Source of the DNA: Bacteroidota bacterium
GTDB taxonomy: Bacteria; Bacteroidota; Bacteroidia; Bacteroidales; Tenuifilaceae
NCBI GenBank assembly: GCA_029560875.1
Contig: JAKQKB010000232.1
Span: 1-35,273, forward strand
Length of the DNA stretch: 35,273 nucleotides
Reading direction: 5' to 3'
Part shown: positions 24,660 through 32,362 of the stretch, piece after piece
Position numbering within the stretch: the first letter of the stretch is position 1
Layout: the number at the start of each line of letters is the position of its first letter
Notes under the pieces: model-generated
Database searches by the model: none
Seen by the model: only the letters and a program-made list of their open reading frames with translations
Told to the model about the DNA's origin: nothing
Translations under genes and position numbers: made by a program

Positions 24660-24692
24660 TTGTACCAGTTGTTTTTAGTACCTTTATCGGCC

Positions 24693-26609
24693 ATGGAGCT
24701 ATCGGTAATCATAGTAAACTATAACGTAAAGCACTTTCTAGAGCAATGCCTTATGAGCGTTCATTCTGCGCTTAAGGACATTGATGCCGAAGTTTTTGTG
24801 GTTGACAATGCATCGAGCGATGACTCCTGTTCAATGGTTAAACAGAAGTTTCCAACCGTAAAGTTGATTGAAAACTACCAAAACGTAGGATTTTCCAAGG
24901 CTAATAATCAAGCTATAGCACAGTCGCAGGGGAAATACATACTACTATTAAACCCCGATACCGTTGTTCAGGAAGATACGTTCACTAAATGCATTGCATT
25001 CATGAATAGTCATAGCGATGCAGGAGCCATTACCGTAAAAATGATTGACGGGAAAGGAAACTATCTACCTGAATCGAAACGGGGATTTCCTTCGCCTTGG
25101 GTTTCGTTCTTCAAGATATTTGGACTAACATCGCTATTCCCAAAATCAAAAATATTTGCTCGCTACTACCTAGGACATCTCGATAAAAATGCAACTAACC
25201 AAATTGACGTTCTTCCTGGTGCATTTATGTTTATTAAAAAAGAAGCCCTAAACAAATCAGGCTTGCTCGATGAGCAGTTCTTTATGTATGGCGAAGACAT
25301 CGACCTATCGTATAGAATTACCCAAGCAGGCTACAAGAACTACTACTACCCTGAGTGTCAAATAATCCATTACAAAGGAGAAAGTACCAAGAAAGGCAGC
25401 TTAAACTATGTGCTTATATTCTACAAAGCGATGATAATTTTTGCCAAAAAGCACTTTAAATCCAACAAGGCAAGCACCTTTATCATCCTAATTAATTTTG
25501 CAATTTACTTTAGAGCGTTCCTCTCCATTATTAAACGAATTATAAATACGCTTTGGCTACCTACATTGGACGCACTGCTAATTGCTCTGGGATTATTAAC
25601 CATAACACCAATATGGGAAAATTTTCGTTTTCAAAGTTCAAATGTTTACCCCACGGAGTATGTTGCAATCCTAGGCTCTTTTTACATCATAGCGTGGCTT
25701 TTGACCCTATGGATTAATGGAGCTTACGACAAACCTCAAAAACTTACAGATTCAATAAAAGGTATACTTACGGGCTCCATTCTAATTCTTGTAGTTTACT
25801 CAATACTCCCCAACGAAATACGCTTTTCGCGGGCAATAATTCTTTTAACAGGATTTTGGGCTTTAATATCTACACTATCAGTTCGCTTTCTTCTGTCAAA
25901 ATTAAACCCAAGGGCTATAATCAACAATAAATTCATCAAAAAAATAGCCATTGTTGGGAGTAATTCCGAAGAACAAAGGGTAAAGGATATTCTAAATAAT
26001 TCAGGGGTAAAATATATTTACGTTGGAAATTTTGAATTAAAAGAGGCTGAAAACCAAAACAGCATCTCCTTTGAACGCTTGGAGGAATTTGTAAGAATTA
26101 ACAGTGTTGATGAATTAATATTTTGTACGCAAAGCATATCGATGCAGAATATTGTTACGGCTATGCTATTCCTTAGTTCTTTGGGTAAGGAGTATAAAAT
26201 TGCACCACACGAAGGCTCATTTATAATTGGTAGCAACTCAATTGAATCCACTGGAGAACTTTACACTTTGGATATTAAAGCAATAGGAACACAAGCAAGC
26301 AAACGCAATAAAAGGCTATTTGACCTATCCATTTCATCACTATTAATACTTTTAATACCTATACTGCTTTTCATAGCTAAAAACCCTCTTAAAAACTGGG
26401 CAAATGCATTTAAGGTTCTTGCAGGCTCAAAAACATGGATTAGTTACAATACCGAATATAAAACAGATAATCTTCCAAAAATTAAGGAGGGGATATTTCC
26501 TTTCAAACTAAGTAGCCTAAAAGGAGATTCAACCCAAAACCTGTTCTACGCTCGAAACTACAATTTAGCATTGGATTTCAAAATACTTTTGGAGAGTATT
26601 CTGAAGTAG
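24693..26609 (+). CDS. GT2 glycosyltransferase fused to a membrane domain resembling a truncated polyprenyl glycosylphosphotransferase
   Basis: I start this at ATG 24693 (MELSVIIVNYNVKHFLEQCL), the usual first strand of a family 2 glycosyltransferase. The frame is open back to 24657, but that part overlaps the promoter-like TACCTTTA. This gives 638 residues. The first 230 or so form a GT-A domain with VVDNASSDDS, LLLNPDTVV and the acceptor-side FMYGEDIDLSYR (ED). Four to five membrane segments follow, then a soluble Rossmann-like part (KIAIVGSNSEEQRVKDIL) as in WbaP/WcaJ proteins. Finally RLFDLSISSLLILLIPILL matches the membrane anchor of bacterial sugar transferases. The catalytic core that should follow is missing. 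It probably adds a sugar in cell-surface polysaccharide synthesis; the second half may be structural. Confidence 0.82.
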   Translation: MELSVIIVNYNVKHFLEQCLMSVHSALKDIDAEVFVVDNASSDDSCSMVKQKFPTVKLIENYQNVGFSKANNQAIAQSQGKYILLLNPDTVVQEDTFTKCIAFMNSHSDAGAITVKMIDGKGNYLPESKRGFPSPWVSFFKIFGLTSLFPKSKIFARYYLGHLDKNATNQIDVLPGAFMFIKKEALNKSGLLDEQFFMYGEDIDLSYRITQAGYKNYYYPECQIIHYKGESTKKGSLNYVLIFYKAMIIFAKKHFKSNKASTFIILINFAIYFRAFLSIIKRIINTLWLPTLDALLIALGLLTITPIWENFRFQSSNVYPTEYVAILGSFYIIAWLLTLWINGAYDKPQKLTDSIKGILTGSILILVVYSILPNEIRFSRAIILLTGFWALISTLSVRFLLSKLNPRAIINNKFIKKIAIVGSNSEEQRVKDILNNSGVKYIYVGNFELKEAENQNSISFERLEEFVRINSVDELIFCTQSISMQNIVTAMLFLSSLGKEYKIAPHEGSFIIGSNSIESTGELYTLDIKAIGTQASKRNKRLFDLSISSLLILLIPILLFIAKNPLKNWANAFKVLAGSKTWISYNTEYKTDNLPKIKEGIFPFKLSSLKGDSTQNLFYARNYNLALDFKILLESILK

Positions 26610-26732
26610 CGAGTTTAAGGTTTTATGTTCAAATACCACAAAACTCAAAAAGCATTCAACATTTTTAGAATTTGTGTGTTAATAGGTTGAAAATATCAAC
26701 AGGATTAAAGTACACAAAAGAATAAATGTTTT

Positions 26733-28031
26733 ATGGCTAAGGAAATCAAAATCATACTCCCCCCAATGGGTGAAGGTATCACCGATGCACGAATTACACG
26801 CTGGTTAGTAAAAGTTGGCGATAAAGTAGAAATAGACCAACCAATTGTTGAAATTGCCACTGATAAAGTTGATTCTGAAGTCCCTGCAATATCGGCAGGA
26901 ACAGTAAAGGAACTACTTTTTAAAGAAGGTGACACGCCTCAGGTGGGACAACCCATATTGACACTTGTTGCCGAAGGTGCTGCAGATTTTCCGACAACCA
27001 AAATAGAGTCAGAAAATCTACCTAAAGCCGAGGAAAAAGTTCCGAATAAAATTATCACTGAAAATAAAACTCAGCCTGTTGCTGACAATAACGACGAATT
27101 ACTTATTGGATTATCGCCCCTTGTTCGTAAAATTGCCAAGGAAGAAGGAATTACTCCAGCGGAGTTAAAACAGATAAATGGGTCTGGCTTAAACGGTAGA
27201 ATAAACAAGGATGATATACTTGCATACATCAAAAAGCGTGATAGCAGAATAAATGAGATAGAAACCAAGGCGGTTCAGGAAGCTGTCCAAAATACGATAA
27301 CTCAGCCTACAGAAACTGGTGCACGTCATGAGGTTATCCCGATGGACCGTATGCGCAAACTTATTGCAGAACATATGGTAATGTCGAAACAAACATCGGC
27401 CCACGTTACATCGTTCATAGAGGTTGACGTAACCAATATGGTTGAGTGGCGTAACCGCAATAAGGATAACTTCCAAAAAACTGAAGGGGAAAAACTAACA
27501 CTTACACATCTTTTTGCTGAAGCAACAGTGCAAGCTATTAAGAAGCATCCTCTTATAAATTCTTCGGTAGATGGCGATAAAATCATTCTAAAGAAAGATA
27601 TCAACCTTTCCATTGCTACGGCATTGCCAAATGGTAACCTAATTGTTCCTGTTATTAAAAATTCTGATAGGTTGAATTTGGTTGGTTTAGCAAAAAGCAT
27701 TAACGACCTTGCAACAAGAGCTCGCGAAAACAAACTAAAACCCGACGAAATTCAAGGTGGAACTTTCACCATTACAAACCTTGGAATGTTCGACACTCTT
27801 ACAGGAACCCCAATTATTAACCAACCTCAAGTGGCTATTCTTGCAATAGGCTCTATTAAAAAACGACCTGTAGTAATTGAAACCAATGCTGGTGATGTAA
27901 TAGGAATAAGACAAATGTGTATAATTTCTTTATCCTATGACCACAGAATAGTTGATGGTGCTTTAGCAGGAACCTTCATGAAAACATTTAGGGATACTAT
28001 TGAGAATTTCAATTTAGAACGTCCGCTATAA
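26733..28031 (+). CDS. 2-oxoacid dehydrogenase dihydrolipoyl acyltransferase (E2)
   Basis: This is a 432-residue E2 core subunit. Residues 1-78 form a lipoyl domain with the lipoylated K45 in EIATDKVDSE. After a linker, a peripheral-subunit-binding domain (about residues 125-165) has LSPLVRKIAKEEGI and GRINKDDILAYI. The catalytic domain (about 200-432) ends with the active-site motif SYDHRIVDGALAG (HxxxDG). It transfers an acyl group from E1-bound hydroxyalkyl-TPP to CoA in the cytoplasm. Length and linker fit branched-chain 2-oxoacid or pyruvate complexes better than 2-oxoglutarate. No E1 or E3 gene adjoins, so the partners must be encoded elsewhere. Confidence 0.93.
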   Translation: MAKEIKIILPPMGEGITDARITRWLVKVGDKVEIDQPIVEIATDKVDSEVPAISAGTVKELLFKEGDTPQVGQPILTLVAEGAADFPTTKIESENLPKAEEKVPNKIITENKTQPVADNNDELLIGLSPLVRKIAKEEGITPAELKQINGSGLNGRINKDDILAYIKKRDSRINEIETKAVQEAVQNTITQPTETGARHEVIPMDRMRKLIAEHMVMSKQTSAHVTSFIEVDVTNMVEWRNRNKDNFQKTEGEKLTLTHLFAEATVQAIKKHPLINSSVDGDKIILKKDINLSIATALPNGNLIVPVIKNSDRLNLVGLAKSINDLATRARENKLKPDEIQGGTFTITNLGMFDTLTGTPIINQPQVAILAIGSIKKRPVVIETNAGDVIGIRQMCIISLSYDHRIVDGALAGTFMKTFRDTIENFNLERPL

Positions 28032-28046
28032 TTTACAAAAAGCAAT

Positions 28047-28105
28047 AAAACAGATTTATGGTTGGAATCAGTAAAAAAATTCTAATCATAAGTCTGTTTT
28101 TTTTT
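28047..28105 (+). terminator. Intrinsic terminator of the E2 gene
   Basis: The arms AAAACAGATTTATG (28047-28060) and CATAAGTCTGTTTT (28087-28100) pair over 14 bases with one G-T pair. The loop is 26 bases and a run of T follows. It lies 16 bases after the stop codon. Confidence 0.7.
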
Positions 28106-28370
28106 ATGATGAATGAGGAAAATTACAGACATTTATTATTTAAACGTAAAAGAAACTCCCCGAACAAAATTTTCGTATATTGTATTACTAATTTAGTCAA
28201 AGGATTAAGTGCATTGGTGTTTTAGAACAATAAAAAAGTCTAAAATATTTTTGAATAATGCTTTTATTTATTTTCTTTGTTATAAAATTCTGATATTTTA
28301 AGGTTTATAAGGATTATTTAAGCTTTTATTTTGGAGTAACGAGGGTAAAAAAGTTGTAATTAGAAACTTA
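28106..28370. other. A/T-rich gap before the TPR-PD40 pair
   Basis: The 339-base gap between the E2 gene and the first PD40 gene (28032-28370) contains the E2 terminator and then about 265 bases without a gene. A promoter-like TTTCGTATATTGTA at 28172-28185 resembles the MATE promoter region but lacks one T of the TAnnTTTG box. I see no riboswitch or repeat that I can name. Confidence 0.4.
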
Positions 28371-29663
28371 ATGAAGAATAAAGTACTCCTAATATTTTTA
28401 TTGTTTTTTTCTTTTACTGGCGTATTTGGTCAAAAAAGTTCTTACTTCAAAAGAGCTTTTGTTGATGCTGAATACTACCTTCTTTATGAGGAATACCGCG
28501 ATGCGCTTCCGCTTTACCAAGAAATTTATAAGGCTTTTCCATCTAACTACAATCTTGCATACCGAATTGGGCTTTGCTATTTGAATATTCCGAATGAGAA
28601 AAATAAATCTTTGGAGTATTTCGAAAGAGTTTTAGGAAACATTACAAACAATTACCAAGAGGGGTATTTTACTGAAACAAAAGCACCCCGAGAGGCTTAC
28701 CTTTATTACGGCAGGGCATTAAGGCTTAGTGGTGATTATGAAAAGTCACTACAAGCATTTAGCTCTTACAAAGGAATGCTTAGAGCCGATGAGATGGATG
28801 AACTCCGCATTGTTGAAAAGGAAATTGAGTCGGTAAGCTTTGCACAGCAAATGCTCGCAAATCCGAAGAATCACATAATTCAAGCCATTGGAAGAAACGT
28901 TAAAACCCGATTTCCCGAAAAGAATCCACTAACCGATAGTACAGGCAACATTCTTATTTACACATCTGTTCAGCGTTTTTACAATGCAATTCTTATAAGT
29001 CAGAAGGATACAGGCTTTTGGAGCAACCCTCTCAACGTAAACTCACAGTTATACGCTGATGGTGTAATACACACCGTAGGCCTATCGTCTAACGGCTCAA
29101 TACTTATCCTGTCACGAAACGACAACGACGCATCTAACTTATACTATAGTACATTCGATAAATCCAAGAATAAATGGAATCCCATAACCAAATTTCCAAA
29201 AGAAATCAACTCTAAGAGTTGGGAAAACTTTGGTTCGTTGTCCGCCAATGGCGACACACTTTATTTTAGCAGTAACCGTGAAGGAGGCTTTGGCGGCTTC
29301 GATATCTATATGTCAACAAAAACCGCCTTGGGTGAATGGACTAACCCTGTAAACCTTGGGAAGAATATAAATACTCCTTTCGACGAAGTTGCACCTTTTG
29401 TTACGGAAAATAGTAGTAAACTATTTTTCAGTTCAAAAGGACATAAAACTATGGGAGGTTTTGACCTGCAGTATTCAAACAAAGAAGGTTCTTCATGGAG
29501 TGCACCTATCAACCTAGGTTATCCTCTTAACACACCCGACGACGACAGCTTTTTATTCCCAATAGGAAATGGAAATCAAGGGTATTTATCTAAATCGACT
29601 ATTGAAGGCGATGAAGATATATTTTACGTAAAAATTGATTTTTCAGAAAATAAGCAGCAATAA
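28371..29663 (+). CDS. Secreted TPR-PD40 (WD40-like beta-propeller) protein
   Basis: This is a 430-residue exported protein with a Sec signal peptide (MKNKVLLIFLLFFSFTGVFG). A TPR-like helical region spans about residues 25-145 (YRDALPLYQEIYKAFPSN; YEKSLQAFSSYKG). A PD40 beta-propeller region follows from about 160, with repeats such as ANGDTLYFSSNREGGFGGFDIYMS and ENSSKLFFSSKGHKTMGGFDLQYS. This is the front half of PorE-like envelope proteins of Bacteroidota, which continue into an OmpA-type peptidoglycan-binding domain; that part is absent here. A structural or sensing role at the outer membrane is plausible. Eight bases separate it from a longer paralogue, so the two are cotranscribed. Confidence 0.88.
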   Translation: MKNKVLLIFLLFFSFTGVFGQKSSYFKRAFVDAEYYLLYEEYRDALPLYQEIYKAFPSNYNLAYRIGLCYLNIPNEKNKSLEYFERVLGNITNNYQEGYFTETKAPREAYLYYGRALRLSGDYEKSLQAFSSYKGMLRADEMDELRIVEKEIESVSFAQQMLANPKNHIIQAIGRNVKTRFPEKNPLTDSTGNILIYTSVQRFYNAILISQKDTGFWSNPLNVNSQLYADGVIHTVGLSSNGSILILSRNDNDASNLYYSTFDKSKNKWNPITKFPKEINSKSWENFGSLSANGDTLYFSSNREGGFGGFDIYMSTKTALGEWTNPVNLGKNINTPFDEVAPFVTENSSKLFFSSKGHKTMGGFDLQYSNKEGSSWSAPINLGYPLNTPDDDSFLFPIGNGNQGYLSKSTIEGDEDIFYVKIDFSENKQQ

Positions 29664-29671
29664 GTTCCCTT

Positions 29672-32020
29672 ATGAGATTAATTAAATACTCCTTTGCTAT
29701 TATACTTTGTTTGGCAGCTATAAGTTTAAATGCTCAAACAAAAAAGGAACTTGAGGAAACTTACAAAGACGCCAACTCATACTTCTACTTTGAGGATTAC
29801 GAGGAAGCATTAGCATTATACCTTCAGGTTTACAAAACCCAACCCGACAATGCAAACCTTAACTATAAAGTAGGATTCTGCTACTTAAATATTCCTGGTA
29901 GCAAAGAAAAATCAATACAATATCTAAAAAAAGCAACACAAAATACCACAAGAAACTACAGAGAAGAGTCTATTCTAGAAACAAAAGCACCTGTAGATGC
30001 AATATTTTACTTAGGCAATGCATACTTTGTTAATAATCAAATTGAAAATGCACTAAATCAGTACAAAAGGTTTGCTGAACTGACAAATGGCTCAGGGCAA
30101 TGGAACTTCGATTACCTGACTCATCAAATAAATGCTGCGAAAAACTCGACTATACATCAAAAAAACCCCGTTAACTTTCTTCAAGTAAACCTTGGCGAAA
30201 GCATTAACGATAGGTTTTCTAATTTCAATGCGGTACTATCGGGTGATGGAAAAACAATGGCTTTTACTACTAGACGCCGTTTTTACCAAGCTGTATTTAT
30301 ATCAAACCAAACCAGTAATGGCGATTGGAGCACACCTAAGAACATCACCCTTGACCTGCAAGTTGATGGAAACTGCTCCACATTATCGCTATCCTACGAT
30401 GGAGCGGAACTTTACCTATTTAAGGATGATAACCACGATGGCAATATCTATGTTTCTCGTTTAAGGAGTGGGAAATGGTCTCCTATGGTTAAACTCAACA
30501 AGAATATCAATTCAGAATCGTACGAGACTCATGCCAGTATTAGTTCCGATGGCAAGTATCTTTATTTTACAAGCAATAGAAAAGGTGGTTATGGCGACCT
30601 TGATATTTATGTCAGTGAAAGAACCACTGGTGATGATTGGGGAGTACCCAGAAATCTAGGTCCTAGCATCAATACAAGTTTGAATGAGAATACTCCTTTC
30701 CTATCAACCGACGGAACAATGCTTTACTTCAGCTCCGAAGGCCATAACAATATTGGGGGATACGATATTTTTATCTCACAACTTAGTTCAAAGGCAGAAT
30801 GGTCTACTCCTATAAATTTGGGCTATCCAATAAATACAACTGACGATAATTTATTTTACTTTCCAATTGGCAATGGCTCACAAGGTTTAGTATCGATTTT
30901 CGACAACGATGGTTTTGGAGAGCAGGACATCTGCCAACTAGAACTATTCATTCCTAGGTTTATGAAGAACATTGTTTCTTCAACCTCTTTTGCAGAACAA
31001 ACAACCAACAATAATTACAAGCGCATTGTTGTTGACACAATAAATTCCAGTGGAGTTGCTCTGATGGATATAAGCTACTCCGACATTCCTCTTAAAATTG
31101 ACCCAAATAAACGCTATAAGCTTTTCTTTGAAGGTAGAAGTTTCGACATAAAGGAAAAGCCCAAGTTTGCTGAAAAAAATCTTGTTAAAGCGGAACAAGT
31201 CAAAAAGACTGAACTTCCAACATCGTTAATTAGTCAACACAAAATTGATGACACATTAATGAATGAACCTATTCAGGAACGAATAAATTTACTAAAACAG
31301 TTTAGCGATACCAATACCAATAAAGTAAGTATAACAAATATTCCTGATACACAAAAATCAACCTATCAACAAAACATTGACAACAAAGCATCTTTCGACT
31401 ATAATAAGTTGTCTGAAATTCTTCTAATACTTTCACCAAGTGGTTCTCAACCGTTACTCACAAAAGTGCTTAAAAGAGAATGGATTTTTGAGGAACTAGG
31501 CCTTAACGAAAAGATTATTGAGTTTACACAAGCATTTGAGAGTGTTGAGGAAAAAGATGCTATTCTAATTTCCTTGGCTGCTTTATCCGACAAACTAGGA
31601 ACTCATTCTAATGCATCAAGCAAGCGTTCAAAAAACATATCAAATAGGAATGCTGGCAATAGCCTATATTATGTCTACAATCAAATAGTTAATTCAGCTT
31701 CACCAGAACTAAGTCGTCTTCTTGCCGAGGTATTGGTAAATAATCCAAAAATTCAATCTTTTGAAGAGTTAATTCAAAAATTTAAAAAGACATATCCTGA
31801 TAAATACAACGAATACTTACCCGAACTTCTTCGATTGTTAGCCAAAGCAACTATCAGCAATTACCTTAAACTTTCCGACGAACAAAAATTCGAGTTATAC
31901 AACAATATAATCCAACCAGCCGATGCAAAATCGCCTAACTGGTGGATATATATAATTATTGCTTTTTTACTGACATCTGCCGTAGGATATTATATATATA
32001 AGAGAAAAGAAAAGTCTTAA
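29672..32020 (+). CDS. TPR-PD40 envelope protein with C-terminal membrane anchor
   Basis: This is a 782-residue paralogue of the preceding gene. A signal peptide (MRLIKYSFAIILCLAAISLNA) is followed by TPR-like repeats (about residues 25-150) and PD40 repeats (about 165-430, including SSDGKYLYFTSNRKGGYGDLDIY). A 300-residue charged, probably flexible and helical extension follows that I do not recognise. The protein closes with one membrane helix (about 757-776, starting WWIYIIIAFLL) and a basic KRKEKS tail, which suggests an inner-membrane anchor with the bulk in the periplasm. The pairing of a free and an anchored TPR-PD40 protein suggests a two-part assembly spanning the periplasm. Its function is unknown. 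Confidence 0.85.
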   Translation: MRLIKYSFAIILCLAAISLNAQTKKELEETYKDANSYFYFEDYEEALALYLQVYKTQPDNANLNYKVGFCYLNIPGSKEKSIQYLKKATQNTTRNYREESILETKAPVDAIFYLGNAYFVNNQIENALNQYKRFAELTNGSGQWNFDYLTHQINAAKNSTIHQKNPVNFLQVNLGESINDRFSNFNAVLSGDGKTMAFTTRRRFYQAVFISNQTSNGDWSTPKNITLDLQVDGNCSTLSLSYDGAELYLFKDDNHDGNIYVSRLRSGKWSPMVKLNKNINSESYETHASISSDGKYLYFTSNRKGGYGDLDIYVSERTTGDDWGVPRNLGPSINTSLNENTPFLSTDGTMLYFSSEGHNNIGGYDIFISQLSSKAEWSTPINLGYPINTTDDNLFYFPIGNGSQGLVSIFDNDGFGEQDICQLELFIPRFMKNIVSSTSFAEQTTNNNYKRIVVDTINSSGVALMDISYSDIPLKIDPNKRYKLFFEGRSFDIKEKPKFAEKNLVKAEQVKKTELPTSLISQHKIDDTLMNEPIQERINLLKQFSDTNTNKVSITNIPDTQKSTYQQNIDNKASFDYNKLSEILLILSPSGSQPLLTKVLKREWIFEELGLNEKIIEFTQAFESVEEKDAILISLAALSDKLGTHSNASSKRSKNISNRNAGNSLYYVYNQIVNSASPELSRLLAEVLVNNPKIQSFEELIQKFKKTYPDKYNEYLPELLRLLAKATISNYLKLSDEQKFELYNNIIQPADAKSPNWWIYIIIAFLLTSAVGYYIYKRKEKS

Positions 32021-32048
32021 TCATAGATTTGTTAATCCTACTAGGCAA

Positions 32049-32081
32049 TTTGCTTCCTATTACGAAAATTTCGTATCTTTG
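32049..32081 (+). promoter_or_regulatory. Promoter of the MATE leader
   Basis: TTTG (32049-32052), 21 bases and TATCTTTG (32074-32081) match both boxes of the Bacteroidota consensus exactly. Transcription would start near 32088, about 13 bases before the first leader ATG and 264 bases before the pump start. Confidence 0.75.
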
Positions 32082-32100
32082 TATCATTAAATCTACTCAG

Positions 32101-32154
32101 ATGAAACTTATAATTGTCGACCGATTTACCACAGTGGCTATAGCAGTCTGCTAA
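32101..32154 (+). CDS. Leader peptide ORF 1 of the MATE gene (17 codons)
   Basis: ATG at 32101 opens a frame for MKLIIVDRFTTVAIAVC and stops at TAA 32152-32154. It begins about 13 bases after the predicted transcription start. It lies within the folded segment 32112-32170, and its stop codon is in the descending arm of the inner hairpin (32137-32157). Such a position is typical of leader peptides whose translation controls a terminator. There is no homology evidence, and the frame could be fortuitous. Confidence 0.5.
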   Translation: MKLIIVDRFTTVAIAVC

Positions 32155-32190
32155 AGCATTCATCGGCAATTTCTCTTTTTCTTTTTTTTA
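32112..32190 (+). promoter_or_regulatory. Candidate attenuator structure upstream of the MATE gene
   Basis: An outer stem pairs AATTG and CCGAT (32112-32116, 32121-32125, four-base bulge) with ATCGG and CAATT (32162-32171). Inside is a hairpin GCT-A-TAGCA-GTC-TGCTA-A-AGC (32137-32157). A long pyrimidine tract (TTTCTCTTTTTCTTTTTTTT, to 32190) follows directly, as in an intrinsic terminator. The 17-codon ORF overlaps the 5' arm and the inner hairpin. The structure was found by eye, and its stability has not been computed. Confidence 0.5.
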
Positions 32191-32236
32191 TTATCAAATC
32201 AATTTTACTAACAACTTAATTTTTGGAGGATTCGCT

Positions 32237-32362
32237 ATGAATACTTTTGATTCAATGTCAATTGTCGTGTTTGGCGCGCAAACACTTTTTGCAAAAACAT
32301 CTACAGAACAATTCGAAAATCAATATGTTAAACATCGAAAACGAAAACGATATGAACCGTAA
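32237..32362 (+). CDS. Leader ORF 2 of the MATE gene (41 codons) with a strong ribosome binding site
   Basis: A GGAGG at 32225-32229 lies eight bases before ATG 32237. This is striking, because genes in this window otherwise lack Shine-Dalgarno sites. The 41-residue product begins MNTFDSMSIVVFGAQTLFAK and ends in the basic KHRKRKRYEP. Its TAA (32360-32362) overlaps the first codons of the MATE ORF (ATG 32352) in another frame. It matches no family I know. It could be a coupled leader peptide, or the ribosome binding site could serve an upstream-extended MATE start. Confidence 0.5.
   Translation: MNTFDSMSIVVFGAQTLFAKTSTEQFENQYVKHRKRKRYEP

Noticed and set aside
28106..28370. A riboswitch or small RNA in the gap before the PD40 genes
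   Set aside because: No conserved motif or strong secondary structure was seen beyond the E2 terminator.
28371..29663. Naming the PD40 proteins as PorE or other type IX secretion components
   Set aside because: They share the TPR and PD40 parts but lack the OmpA-like domain, and no other type IX secretion gene lies in the window.
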